From the NCBI GenBank assembly GCA_002914845.1, contig JXTC01000080.1, forward strand, positions 626,396 to 690,395: a DNA stretch of 64,000 nucleotides, in the 5' to 3' direction. The notes beneath the pieces were generated by a model that ran no database searches, was not told the origin of the DNA, and worked only from the letters and a program-made list of their open reading frames with translations. Source of the DNA: Trema orientale (Eukaryota; Streptophyta; Magnoliopsida; Rosales; Cannabaceae). The translations under genes were made by a program, and so were the position numbers. Numbering within the stretch: the stretch's first letter is position 1; each line of letters begins with the position of its first letter. Below, one piece after another: positions 48,741-60,197 of the stretch.

Positions 48741-50644
48741 CTATAACAAAATCACTACATTGAAAAAAGAAGAAGAGAAAACAAATAAAAAATATTTATA
48801 AATCAGTGACATGTTCTATTAATCATAAATAATAAATCACAACCTAGCTAGTCAAAAAATTAATGAAACAAATTTAATATAATAGCTACTCAAAATATCA
48901 ATTCCCTAGATATATTGATACAAGGCGTTTGGTGACATGTCGACATGGACAGCAATCAACAGCTAAATCTTTTCCTAGAGAAAAAAAAAAAAACAACTAA
49001 ATCCTTCCATGCGCGGAACTCACCAGGTAACCAGAGAACAAACAAACTTTCTAGTTTTATATTGAAAATAATTGTACACACCAAGAAAGACAACTTTGCA
49101 TTCAGACAAACTACACCATCCCGTTTAGCTTCTCTCTCTCTCTCTATACATATATATATATATATATATTATCTGATTAACCTAACACACCATCACCATC
49201 ATCATCATCATCGTATTTGTTTTACCTTTTACTATTTTCTGTTGAGTAGTCCTTTCTTTTTTTTTTTCATGATAAAAAATTATCTTGAAACTCTTATCAG
49301 GTACCACATACCAAGATTTGTTCTATCTATCAATGATCCAACATGAAAAAGACATTTAAACCAAAATTAGATGGAATATTCATGGAATTGAAAAGCAAAA
49401 ACACTTTTTGCATTTTCAGAGTAACAGATACTGGGATGGAAACAATAATGATCGCAATTATACCTGCCACCATTTCGAACTCCCTTCTCCTACATCAATT
49501 TTCATTTTACAGTACGAAAAGTGCAATAAAATTCAAATGCCTAATGCCTACTAATCCAATCACAATAGAAAATAAGTAAAAAACCAAATAAAATTCTAAA
49601 CCAAACAAACCAAACCCATAATAGCTCAAGCGGAAGATAAAATTTTTGTGATCCAACGTCACAATGAGATCAGCATTAGATCCAAAATCAGCACCAACCC
49701 AAGTGAAGTCATATAAAAACATAGCAATCCCAGAAAATGTTCCGGATAATATATCCAAAATCAGCACCAACCCAGGTGGATTAACATCAAAATAAAGCAA
49801 ACCCAGAAAAAGGTTCGAAGAAAATGAAACCAAGCACAAGTTCAAAGCCATCAGATCTAGAGAGAGAAGATCACAAAATTTACAACCCAAAACCATGAAA
49901 CCAAACACAAATTCAAAGCCATAAGATTAAAGCCAAAAAAAAATTAAAACAATAAAAATACCTGGAAACTGAGAGATGCGAGAGAGAAGATTGAGGGTTT
50001 TTTTACCCTGACAATGAAAAAAAAAAATAATAAAAAAACGAAAAATTACAAAAAAAAAAAGGGTGAGATTCTTACCGAGAGATGAAGGAGTGAAGGAAGA
50101 TGAGTGAGTGATGAGTATGAATTTTTTAAGAGAGAGGTTGAAAGGAAGAGAGTCATATGATTTTTAAGAGAGAGAGAGATAGCGGCTGAGAATGAAGCGT
50201 GATTTAGGTTTAGTTAATAAGATAACATTTACCGATGGGTCAATATTTTTCGTCGGTGAATGTTTTTTAAAAAATATGACTATTTAAAAAACGACCATGT
50301 TTTAACTTTAAAGGAGGACTTTTACCGACAAACAACACAAACCCGTCGGTAAATGTATTTTTAAAAGATGATTATTTTTGGAGTAAAAAAATACTGGGGC
50401 TCAAAAATTAATATTCGCGGAAAAAAACCCAAGTTTTTTTCCACATATTTTTTACCGACGAAAAGTTAATCATGCGTCGGTATATTTTCAATATACCGAC
50501 CAGTAGCCCATCGGTATAAAGGTCCCAAAAGTTGATCTTTTAGGCCATCATTTGCCGACGAGATTCGGTTAGACCATCGGTAAATGTTACTTTCCCCGAC
50601 GAGCTAACCTTAGTCCGTTAGGAAAAGTTGATTTTCTTGTAATA

Positions 50645-51634
50645 CTAGATTCACGTATACAGTTAAAATTAGAGCTTAAAATTATTGTTGAAACGTCTTT
50701 ATTCTTTAAAATTATCTATTAACATTCATAAAAATAGTCAGAAGGCAACCATTTAGACCGAAAAATGATTTGTAATCTCTTAGAAATCCAACAGTGGTAA
50801 CAACTTTCAAATACTCAAAAATTCTATTTTTGGATTCTATTATCTTATATCAAAAGTTAAAAATATTTACTTTCAATTTTAAATATACATATGAATCAGG
50901 GATAGAAAAATATAAATAGAATATTTTATTTAATATTAGTGAAAAATCGTTGTTTTTCTTGATAAAAGGCTAAAAATCATACCTTTTTTCTTTAAATATT
51001 TATCCCGTAATATAAAATATAATTACCAATAAGAAATGCCCATAACAACCTTCTTATTATCCTTCTTATCAGACGCCCCTAATTATTAACGCATATCTCT
51101 TTCATTTTTTCAAATAAGTTAAAATATCATTTGTTAGTTGATTATTTTGTTGGAAGAAAAATGAAAATAACACGTGTTAATTAATAAAAAGAGCATCTAC
51201 AAAGAGGTTGATATATAGGTTATTGTTAACATTATTCATGATAATAATAGACCATGAAACATATATATATAGTGTACCAATTTAGTAGTTTTGATTTTTT
51301 TTTAATCTATACATAGATATCATTTTAGCCAATAAAATTAATAATATATATTTCTTTATAATAATAAAAAAAAAACATTAATAATGTGTATCTTTTCATG
51401 CACTCATTATAGTTGTTAGATCATCATCTATGATCCAACAGCTAAAAAAAAATACCTACATGTAAATAAAAAAAAAATACTTATTAGATTAGCAACCATA
51501 TATATTACTTGAACTTGAAGCTTAGTGCTTAAGTATTAGAACTTTAGAAGTTACATTCCACTAACTATTCGTTAGGAATCTTAGCCATAAAAACGGAAGT
51601 CATGTGAGAGCTTATTAATTAATTAGTAATTAGT
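50645..51634. other. Spacer with dispersed repeat copy
   Basis: AT-rich. 51040-51235 is the second copy of the repeat found at 38936-39091 (shared 22-mer at 51101-51122; AAAGAGGTTGATATATA at the right end). No gene is supported. Confidence 0.5.
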
Positions 51635-51876
51635 AGAGACAGAGGGAACAACGTACGATCATGTTGGATACCAGGAAAATTATGTTTGTGCTCGTAGTTT
51701 GGTTCTTCGTACCCCTTATATATATTTACTGTTTTGAGAATGTTATACCTGGGATGTGACCAAAGGAGAGACAGAGAGAACAACGTACGATCATGTTGGA
51801 TACCAGGAAAATTATGTTTGTCCTTGGAGTTTAGTTCTTCGTACCTCTTATATATATTTACAGTTTTGAGAATATT
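51635..51876. repeat. 132-bp tandem duplication
   Basis: Copy 1 starts at 51635 (AGAGACAGAGGGAACAACG) and copy 2 at 51767. Copy 2 follows copy 1 for about 110 bases with roughly 8 differences, one of which makes an in-frame TAG in what would be a plus-strand reading. On the plus strand, copy 1 encodes a short hydrophobic peptide starting MLDTRKIMFVLVVWFF. Confidence 0.85.
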
Positions 51877-52105
51877 ATTTTGTGGAAGACTTGGGAGCCT
51901 CACTGGGGTATCATCTGCTAACAGTACAATATTTGGCGGTGGCGGTGGTGGTGGTGATGGAGGCATATTTGGCGACGGCAACTTTGGGGATGGAGGAATC
52001 GATTTGTGTGATTCTAGAGCATATAATGGTGAAACTGCGAAGGCGGTGGTGGAGGAGGAGGCGGCGGAGGTGGTGGGGATTGAGACATTGGCGGGGTGGA
52101 GCTAA
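51668..52105 (+). pseudogene. Possible broken small Gly-rich membrane protein gene
   Basis: The plus strand holds a hydrophobic start in each 132-bp copy and, after a frame change near 51875, an open Gly-rich tail (FGGGGGGGDGGIFGDGNFGDGG, here split by my reading at residue 20) up to TAA at 52103-52105. This arrangement, a hydrophobic N-terminus followed by a C-Arg-Leu segment and a Gly/Asp tail, resembles the 88-aa frame at 36190-36456. The minus strand reading is Pro-rich but lacks a start. Coding status is doubtful. Confidence 0.25.
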
Positions 52106-52257
52106 CTTGACATTGTTCAAAATATTGCTGATTCACATACACAAATGGATAGAATTTAATATCACTACCTGGACAGCTGTACAAACTGACAAATTAATAT
52201 CTTTAGGGTTTAGAATTTTGTCTTACATGTCTATATATACTATCAATCATTCTATAC

Positions 52258-55200
52258 GGATTGGGATCAGCTGTCTCAGTCTGCTGTCCCAAACCCTGTC
52301 TCAGCCACTAGAAAATTGACACATCAGCGAGAGAAACTTAACAACAACTGAACTAAACGGCTCTTTAACTTTACCGTCTTCTGTTAAAAATTTTCTCCGT
52401 TAACCTAAGAAACTAAACGGCGTAAGAGCATCGTCGTATTAGAATTAAGTTATTAATTTATTGGAATCAAATAGACCCTGCAAGCCGTCCCTTTCTTATT
52501 CAAAAGCCGTAAAAGATGGTGGAGTGAGAAGCTTTTTGTCATCTACCTATACATCTGCACACTATTTCATTATATTTTAGGTACTGTATTCACCTTTTAA
52601 TATGATTAATAGTCTTATTTCTATTTATTTTTAATGCCGTAAATAAATTTTTTTTCTTGGAATAAGTTAAATACTTGAATTATTCTTTTAGTTTAAGGTT
52701 TTCTATTTTTTCATTTTTAGTCTTAAGTTTCTTGTTTTTTTTTTCCTCTTGTAGTGGATGAATCATAGTCAGATTTAAGGTTCTTTGCCAGGTTTTTTTT
52801 TTCCACTAGAATTACTTCATATCTAAATGAATTATTTTTCTACTTCGTCCAGAAACTAAGTGAAATAGTTATTTATTTATTTATTTTAATAAGATGTTAA
52901 TTTAAACATGATTACATTTTGTTTATTCAGTTATTTAATATTTTAAATTTTAATTAGTAGTTATTTCTTTTATTATTTTGTTTTATTTTATCTTTTTGAT
53001 GTAGATCTAAGTGTAACTTTTTTTCCCTTCTTGTTTTGTATAAGGCTAAGGATAACTCCTTTAATATTGCTATGGAGGAACTCCAATCGCGTAGAAGGTT
53101 GGATTTTGAGAATGGAGGCAAAAATTTATCTTCCGACATGAATGTAATCGAAGAAGAGGAGAACAACATCGATGAAGCTAGATTGGACGATTACAAAAGT
53201 ATAGAATATATTCATTCTCAGATTTCTAGTGAAATGATACCAAAAATTGATATGGAGTTTGAAACTGAGGAAGAAGCTTATAATTTTTACAATGCTTATG
53301 CTTACAAGGTAGGCTTCAGTATTCGGAAAAGCAAAGGACATAAAGATAAAAGTGGCAATATGATGGATAGAATTTTTTGTTGTTCATGCGAAGGTCATCG
53401 AGAAAACGATAAACGACGTGTCACTGTGAAATGTCATCGTCCAGAAACAAGGTTTGGTTGTCTTGCAAGGATGAAAGTCAATTGTCGTCAAACTGGTAAG
53501 TTCCGAGTTGTTGAATTCATTCATGAGCACACGCATACGACATCAAGTCCCAACAAGAGTCATTTACACAGGTCTCAAAGGAGAATAACTCCGGCCCAAG
53601 CTGCCGAAATTGATTTAGCTGATAACTCAGGAANATGCTTTGCAGATAGACAAAGATGGGTTAATAACTAATATTTTTTGGGCAGATGCAAAAATGATGG
53701 TAGCATACTCACATTTTGGTGATGTTGTTTCATTTGACACAACTTACAGAAAAAATGAAGAGGGTCGACCTTTCGCTATGTTTCTTGGGGTAAATCATCA
53801 TAAACAAACTACTTTTTTTGGAACTGCATTATTATATGATGAAACAGCTGAAACATTTATTTGGTTATTTGATACTTTTGCCAAAGCAATGTTAGGAAAA
53901 AAGCCAATGACTATTTTTACTGATCAAGATGCAGCAATGGCAAAAGCCTTAGCTTCTCAATGGCCAGAAACATCGCATCGTTTATGCATTTTTCATTTAT
54001 ATCAAAATGCAGCAAAACACCTTAGTGGTGTTTTTGAACGTTTTCGAGGATTTGTTAAAGATTTCAGCAGTTGCATTTATGACTACGAAGAAGAGGACGA
54101 ATTTCTCCAAGCTTGGAGTGAGATGCTAGAAAAATATGAGCTCAAGGATAATGAATGGTTAAAACGAATGTTTAAGTTAAAGGAAAAATGGGCTTTAGTA
54201 TATGGTAGAGATACTTTCTGTGCTGATATGACTACTACTCAACGTAGTGAAAGTATGAATAATGCCATAAAGAACTATGTCAGCTACCGTCATGATTTGT
54301 TACAGTTTTTTCATCATTTTGATAGGTTGGTTGTGTACCGCCGGTACGAGGAATTAAGGGCTGACTTTAAAGCAACTCAAAGTGCTTTGTCATTATCACT
54401 TCCGATTGAAATTTTGAAGCATGCAGCGAGTATATATACCCCAGCAGTGTTCAAAATGTTTGAAATTGAATTGTGCAAGGCTTATGATTGTAGCATGGAG
54501 ACTTGTCTAGAGGTTGAGACAATGACAGAATACAAAATTGTACCTCTTAGAAAACGTTTTCATCATACTGTTAAATATGACTCTACAGATGGGACAGTGA
54601 TATGCAGTTGCAAAAAATTTAAGTTTGCAGGAATTTTGTGCTCACATGCTTTGAAAGTTCTTTCTTCACGGAATGTTATAAAAATTCCTTCTCAATACAT
54701 TTCAAAAAGGTGGACAAAATGTGCTAAGAGCGGTATGATTCCAAGGCCTATATATGAAAGTTCTCAGACCACTGAAGATCCTAAGGCAAGTATGGGAAGA
54801 CGTTATAAAGAAATATGTAGATTACAAACTCAAGTAGCAACAAAGGCAGCTGAAAGGGAAGAAACTTATAAGATTGCTACACATGGTCTTAATAAGATTT
54901 TAGAAGATATAGATGCATGCATAAGAAGTCAAGATGATGAAATAACTACTTCTACTGTCATGCATAGTAACATTAATAAGAATAATCCAATTGATGGACT
55001 TGGTGGAATAAAAAGAATTAAAACAAAAAAAAAGAGTTTATGGTAGCTCTCGTAGGCCAAAAAGTGCCCTTGAGAAGTCAAAAAGAAAGAAAAGAGCTAC
55101 GCAATATGAAAGATTGTCTCTCCAACAGGTATTGTACTTAGTTTATTGTAACACCACTTAATTTTAGTATTAGTAAGTGTGTTTTAGTATATAATATATT

Positions 55201-57583
55201 AAATTACACTTGTTTTTACAGGGTTCTTCTAATCTTATTACACATGAGCAATTGAATTCTGAAGCAAAAACTATATGTGTTAGAGTCTCCAGCCAACAAA
55301 ATTTGACGTCGTCTTTATCTTATGCTTCTTTGCATCATAATCTCAATGTCAACCAAGTAAGAATATAAATAATTTATTAATTTAATTATAAAATTTGTCT
55401 TATATGATCAAACTAATTATATTATAATTTTTGCAGATTCAATCCCATATTACTTCTGGAGATCCAAGCAACAGACCCAGTATGGTTGAATTATTACAAC
55501 AGGTTAGATAACTTTAGTTACAAATATTGTGATTATAGTCCTTAATACACAAACACATTTTGAATAACATTATATCTTTTTGTTCGCTCTTTTTTTTTTT
55601 TATAAACAGGTTGAGTCAGGTCCTACAACATTTCAAGGATTTTGATTTAGCGAAAAGTTACTTTCAATAATATAGTCTGTAATTTTTTGAGATTTTCATG
55701 CTTGAACAGTTGAACTATTAGTGTATACAATTCCTATGCTTATGTTTTGCTTTTAAGAAAACAATTAAATTCAATTTTAAANTTTTCTATGCTTGCTTTC
55801 ATCTTCGTTGGGCCAGGAGGGGATATAACAACTCGATAAGTTGTTATATCATTAGCTTACTAGTGCAAAAATATAACTCTGAGTCTAACAGAAAGTGACA
55901 ATTTTAGTTTCATTACTTAAGCTATCTCGTTTACTTGCTTTGATGGAAGAGGATATTTACAAGTGCAAGAATTCTACAATACCTCTGAAAGCGGTTGGAC
56001 AGATATAGAGCATGTTGGTCATTATGCTCGGTTTATATCAGGGGGATAAAGGTAGATGTTTTGTTGAATGGTTGGTACGGGCACTAACCTTTCTGTTACT
56101 TCATAAGATTTTTTTTTGTTTTAGTTTTTCTCATATAAACTATGAATACTATCATATATTATATACTATGATAACCAAAATGTTATGGAAGGAAAAAAAA
56201 ATGAAGTGGTAGTCGGTTGCTCTATCTATAAAATTAGAGGAAAAAGTGATACATTGCTTGTGTTCAAACATTATGTTATATGAATTGAAATAAAGCAAAG
56301 ATGTAACATCTTATATATTTTAGTACTCAAAATGAACCAAGGCAATCATTCTACTAACTCCTATACTTGAGCTCTCCCACTTTATGATCAAAGATGCACT
56401 TTGATCTCTCATATTTACATCATTCGAAGCTAAAAGTAGAACGTAGTTGATGCTTTTGTGATCTGTTACAACTTTGCAGAGTAGATGTTTTCATTTGTTC
56501 TTATTTTCAACATCTCTTGAAGCTGGCCATCTCATTCTTGTCTTGATGTTAAGCACACATTATAGTACTCAACAAAGTGGCTTATTTCTTCTTGCTTTCT
56601 TCTCCTATCAAAGTACTCGTATTCACAGGATAAAAGACATGCCCATAAAATCTGTCACAAAACTAGATAAATTAAAACTAAGGAAAGGAAAAGAAGCAAT
56701 GTTCCAAAACCAAGTTAACTGCTATTGCCATTTTTCAGAGCCCTTCAATACACAAGTCGCTGCTGTGTAGCATGCTCCATTGAATGAGCTAAAAAAAGAA
56801 AAAAAAAAACAGAGAAATTTTGGGCCTGACATTTTATCAAACACTAAGCAGGCATAAAACAAATATCCTTGTTTTCTTTGAGTTTAGGCACAATCCATCA
56901 TCCGAAAAGAGAGTAAAATTAGAACTTTTTTCTATCATCATCAGAAAACTAATGTCCATAGAAAACATTGAAAACAAAACATTAGAGATGCCCAAGAAGT
57001 TACACATAAAAAAAAAAAAACTTTAAAACAAACTACTTTCAAAGCTTGCTCAATATAAGCAAAACACCCACTAAAAATCAAACACTAAAAAAAAGACTTC
57101 TTAATGAGACCCATAATCCAACTGAATCAAATTTAAATCTGAAGTATAGTAAAATAAAAAATATCAAAAACCTTGTTTACTCGCTGGACTTCGATTCAAG
57201 AAAGGCGTAGATGGCCATTTTCCGCAAATTAAGGCAAAGTGCTCCTCCAATAAACTAATTTGTCTTCAGATTTGATTTTCGGCTTAACCATTTGTGCAGA
57301 TGTATAGAAAGACGACAAGAAACTTCTTATTTACAGCTTTTGAATAAGAAAAGGTACGGCTTGCAGGGTATATTTGATTCCAATAAATTAATAACCTAAT
57401 TCTAATACGACGATTCTCTTACGACGTGAGTGTTAGGTTAACAGAGAAAATTTTTAACAGAAGACGGTAAAGTTAAAGAGCCGTTTAGTTCAGTTGTTGT
57501 TAAGTTTCTCTCGCTGATGTGTCAATTTTCTAGTGGCTGAGACAGGATTTGGGACAGCAGACTGAGACAGCTGATCCCAGTCC
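52258..57583 (+). mobile_element. Mutator-like element (MULE) with 256-bp TIRs
   Basis: The inverted ends start GGATTGGGATCAGCTG (52258) and GGACTGGGATCAGCTG (57583 reversed) and pair over 52258-52513 and 57331-57583 with few mismatches. A perfect 10-bp target duplication CATTCTATAC flanks it (52248-52257 and 57584-57593). It carries a FAR1/MULE transposase on the plus strand. TIR length, 10-bp duplication and transposase type agree on a Mutator superfamily member. The low divergence of the ends and the intact duplication point to a recent insertion. About 1.7 kb after the gene (55.65-57.33 kb) has no recognisable content. Confidence 0.93.
53072..55645 (+). pseudogene. FAR1-related MULE transposase, broken
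   Basis: The likely start is the ATG at 53072 (MEELQSRRRLDFENGG). Order: acidic N-terminus; FAR1 zinc domain (EEEAYNFYNAYAYKVGFSIR, CCSCEGHRE, GCLARMKVNC, FIHEHTH); MULE transposase core (FDTTYRKNEEGRPFAMFLG, TDQDAAMAKALA, HRLCIFHLYQNAAKHL); SWIM zinc finger (CSCKKFKFAGILCSHAL). Two breaks are visible. At 53634 an N sits where the frame changes, and some 50 residues usual between the zinc domain and the core are missing. At the A-run ending at 55034 a one-base shift cuts the tail; reading resumes as RVYGSSRRPKSALEKSKRKK to 55128. Small 3' exons follow at 55222-55356, 55437-55502 and 55610-55645. The same family was domesticated as the FAR1/FHY3 light-signalling factors, but the TIRs show that this is a transposon copy. 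Confidence 0.88.
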
Positions 57584-57593
57584 CATTCTATAC

Positions 57594-59040
57594 ATAAGCT
57601 GCCGTTGCAGAATATCATTAATACAGAAAAGTCATTCATTCCTGTTCTCTCTAAATATTTTGTTACTTCTCAAATGACATGAAACAAAGTTATCGCGGAC
57701 GTATAAGATATATGCCTGTTGATGTTGTTTTACTTTATATTCGGCTTGAGACATTATTTGATTTAATCCTATATATAAATGCATGTGCTATATATATATA
57801 TGAGGTTTCTCTGATTCGTGTTTACCACACAACTTTTTTTCTCCCTTCAATTTTTGGGTTGTAAAAATTACTTAAAGTCATTTCCCAATTACTGGATGTA
57901 TTTATTGTTAATAATGAGCTGATGAACACTATTACTTGATCGTAAGAGGCAGACGTTATTTGAGCCTTTTTTTTTTTTTGAATAGGACGTTATTTGAACT
58001 TACATGGACGTACGTTGATTATCCAATTAAAACGCACCAAGAAACACTAATAATAGGTTGATCCGTTTGATTGAGGTGAGAAAAATGATGGTTTACGTCA
58101 ATAATTTGATCAATGACCATGGCGGTAAAGACTACAAATTCAGAAGGGAATTGACGTTATTTAGAGTTACTTTTACTCACCTTTTTTTTTTTTTGGGTAC
58201 AATTTACTTATTGTGAATGTTACATTGTCCACCAAAGCCAAAAAAGAAAAAAAAAAATGGTACATTTGTCAGTATGAGTTGAACCATGAAATTATACGGT
58301 TGATTCCGTTTCATTAAGAAGCAAATTGAATGCATTATTAAAAATAAATAAATAATATGCTCTCTCTCTTGAAAAAAAAAAAGAAAAAAAGAAAAAGAAT
58401 CAGACTACCGACTATACGCTTGCAGTTAAAGGAGTGCTATACCAGTAATATGAATTAATTAACTTTTTTTTTTTGGGGATAAGAATGAATTAATTAACTT
58501 TGTACACTAGCATATGGTCTTTTTTCTTCTTCTTTTTTTTTTCCCAAGTGAAGTAACATGATCATGTTCTGTCAATAGATATTCACCAAAATTAAAATAC
58601 ATAATTAATATAAAATGAAAATTTATTAGGATATTAATTGTTGGTGAGGCAGGTTGTTTACTTTAAAATCCTTTTTTTTTTTTGGTAGCTTCAGTTATGC
58701 GTTTTTGACATGTGTAAGTGATTGCATCAATCACGAGTTCACGATACCATGATAATCACGACACATATGTAATTGCAAGTAAATAAAAATGTAGGTTTTA
58801 CTTTTATACATGTACACGGCCAGCTCAGAGTCGTAACGTAAGAACTTTTTTTAAAAGTAGAAACAAAATTAATTAGCATTATCATCTGGTATCTGAAATT
58901 TTGATAAATAAATGATGAAGTTTGTTCGGGATCGGAGTTGTGCTCTGGATTAATTAGTATGACCTGTACTTAATTAAGACAAAACAGAAGATAATTGGGT
59001 TATACCATTAGAATGCACAGCAGAAAGGGTCATCACAACA
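57594..59040. other. Spacer between MULE and retroelement
   Basis: AT-rich with T-runs and A-runs (57967-57978, 58180-58194, 58374-58400, 58672-58683). I see no gene. The low-coordinate end of the retroelement LTR could be anywhere near 58.9-59.0 kb, but no TG start with a 5-bp duplication was identified. Confidence 0.45.
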
Positions 59041-59159
59041 CTTCCATGTGTCGAAACAAGATAGGCGGTTGCAATAAGAACAACTCTTCCTACGTATCTC
59101 GATAAGATTGGCGGTTGCGAGGATGACTCACTTAGTGTGCAGCAGAAATAAAATAATAT

Positions 59160-59640
59160 TAAAAATTGACGGAGGCGAATAAACCGACCATATTGTCAAC
59201 TGAAGACTAGAAGTAATATAATAACGCAATAATTAAATAGACAGGAATTTAAATATTACTAGTTGACTGAGGCGAATAAACCGACCATAGTGTCAACTAG
59301 AAGTTAGTAACAGAAATAAATTACAGAAAAATAAATGGTTAGAAACTGACGAAGGCGATACCGTCCATATGCCAGTTTCAGTTAGTTAGAGGGGTTAGAA
59401 TTACGAGGCGGTAAGACCAGCCATATCATCGTAAATAATAATAAATAACTGAAATTTAAATAAAGCGGTGTTACCGGTTGTATGGGAAAACAACTCAGAT
59501 CACTAAATAAATGCGCACAATAATTAAAAAAGGGAGCAAAGTAACCGATTGCACTTAAGACAGCAATACAGATTACTTTACAGAGAAGGGGAAGCGTAGT
59601 AACTGATTGCACTCAGAGCAGCAATACAAATTACTCGCCA
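59160..59640. repeat. Array of hairpins with a shared core
   Basis: At least six short inverted repeats follow each other: stems 59166-59170/59195-59199 (TTGAC), 59259-59267/59292-59300 (CTAGTTGAC, perfect), 59342-59348/59373-59379 (GAAACTG), 59401-59406/59429-59434 (TTACGA), 59538-59544/59573-59579 (AAAGTAA, inner stem ATTGC) and 59598-59602/59631-59635 (AGTAA, inner stem ATTGC). The first four enclose a related core, GGCGAATAAACCGACCATA or GGCGGTAAGACCAGCCATAT. Stem sequences differ but pair. Confidence 0.75.
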
Positions 59641-60185
59641 AGGTAGAAATATATATAAATATAAATATAAAATGTCGAGAGCACAAAACCTCGAATTTGT
59701 GCTACAGATCAAGCACGAGAGTGTGGAAAGTAGCTCGGTACCCAGAGATCACTAAAGTACATAAGTTAGAAATTCAGATTGACGAAAAGCACGCAAAGAA
59801 ATTGAAGGCCACGCTTATGAGATGTGAACGTGGAAATAAGGTGACCACATGTAAGAGAGGGTGACCACATGTAAGAGAGTTTGAAGGTCAAAATTATGAA
59901 GTAAAGAAAGATTATAGACACGTGTTGTGAGAGGAACAAAAAAGTGATGATAATCTCGTCGTGTTGAGTTATAGCTCATAATATGGGTCAAAGCAAAGAT
60001 GGATAGCTAAAGGGTGGTCACAGCTAGAAGGATTTGATGGAAGATGAGGACTTAAAGTTTGATGATGTGAGTGGGGTTCACGCTTCTAACTTCGCTTCGA
60101 TAGTAGAGAAAATGAAATGATAGTGGTGGAGATATGGGAGGATTAAAAATCAAGTGGACTAAGGAATAGTCTATGTGGTGGNACA

Positions 60186-60197
60186 CTTATATATATA
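60186..60197 (-). promoter_or_regulatory. TATA-like run in the probable LTR
   Basis: Alternating TA sequence reading TATATATAAG on the minus strand. It could be the retroelement promoter, with the hairpin array 0.55-1.0 kb downstream in the transcript. Alternating TA runs are also common in this DNA by chance. Confidence 0.25.

Larger units (their letters stand above)
45883..50644 (-). mobile_element. Second CACTA-like element, decayed
   Basis: The left end TACTACAAGAAAAAATACC and the right end (reverse complement TATTACAAGAAAATC) are CACTA ends with one or two mutations. The flanks TTA and CTA would be a mutated 3-bp duplication. Both ends carry dense subterminal repeats of CGTCGGTAAAAG and its complement (45.9-46.43 and 50.2-50.63 kb), including a 12-bp perfect hairpin at 45901-45930. 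The inside holds a TnpA-type pseudogene on the minus strand, a minisatellite and a foldback. Size is 4762 bp. It starts only 216 bp after the end of the first CACTA element. Confidence 0.75.

Noticed and set aside
48945-49346. Plus-strand frame of 133 residues with a His run
   Set aside because: It is made of simple repeats (A-run, CT, TA, CATCAC) inside the second CACTA element, with no domain.
52258-55645. A domesticated FAR1-RELATED SEQUENCE gene
   Set aside because: Long TIRs and a perfect target duplication enclose it, and the frame is broken, so it is a transposon copy and not a host gene.
59607-59864. Plus-strand frame of 85 residues
   Set aside because: It lies in the probable LTR and hairpin region and has no family feature.
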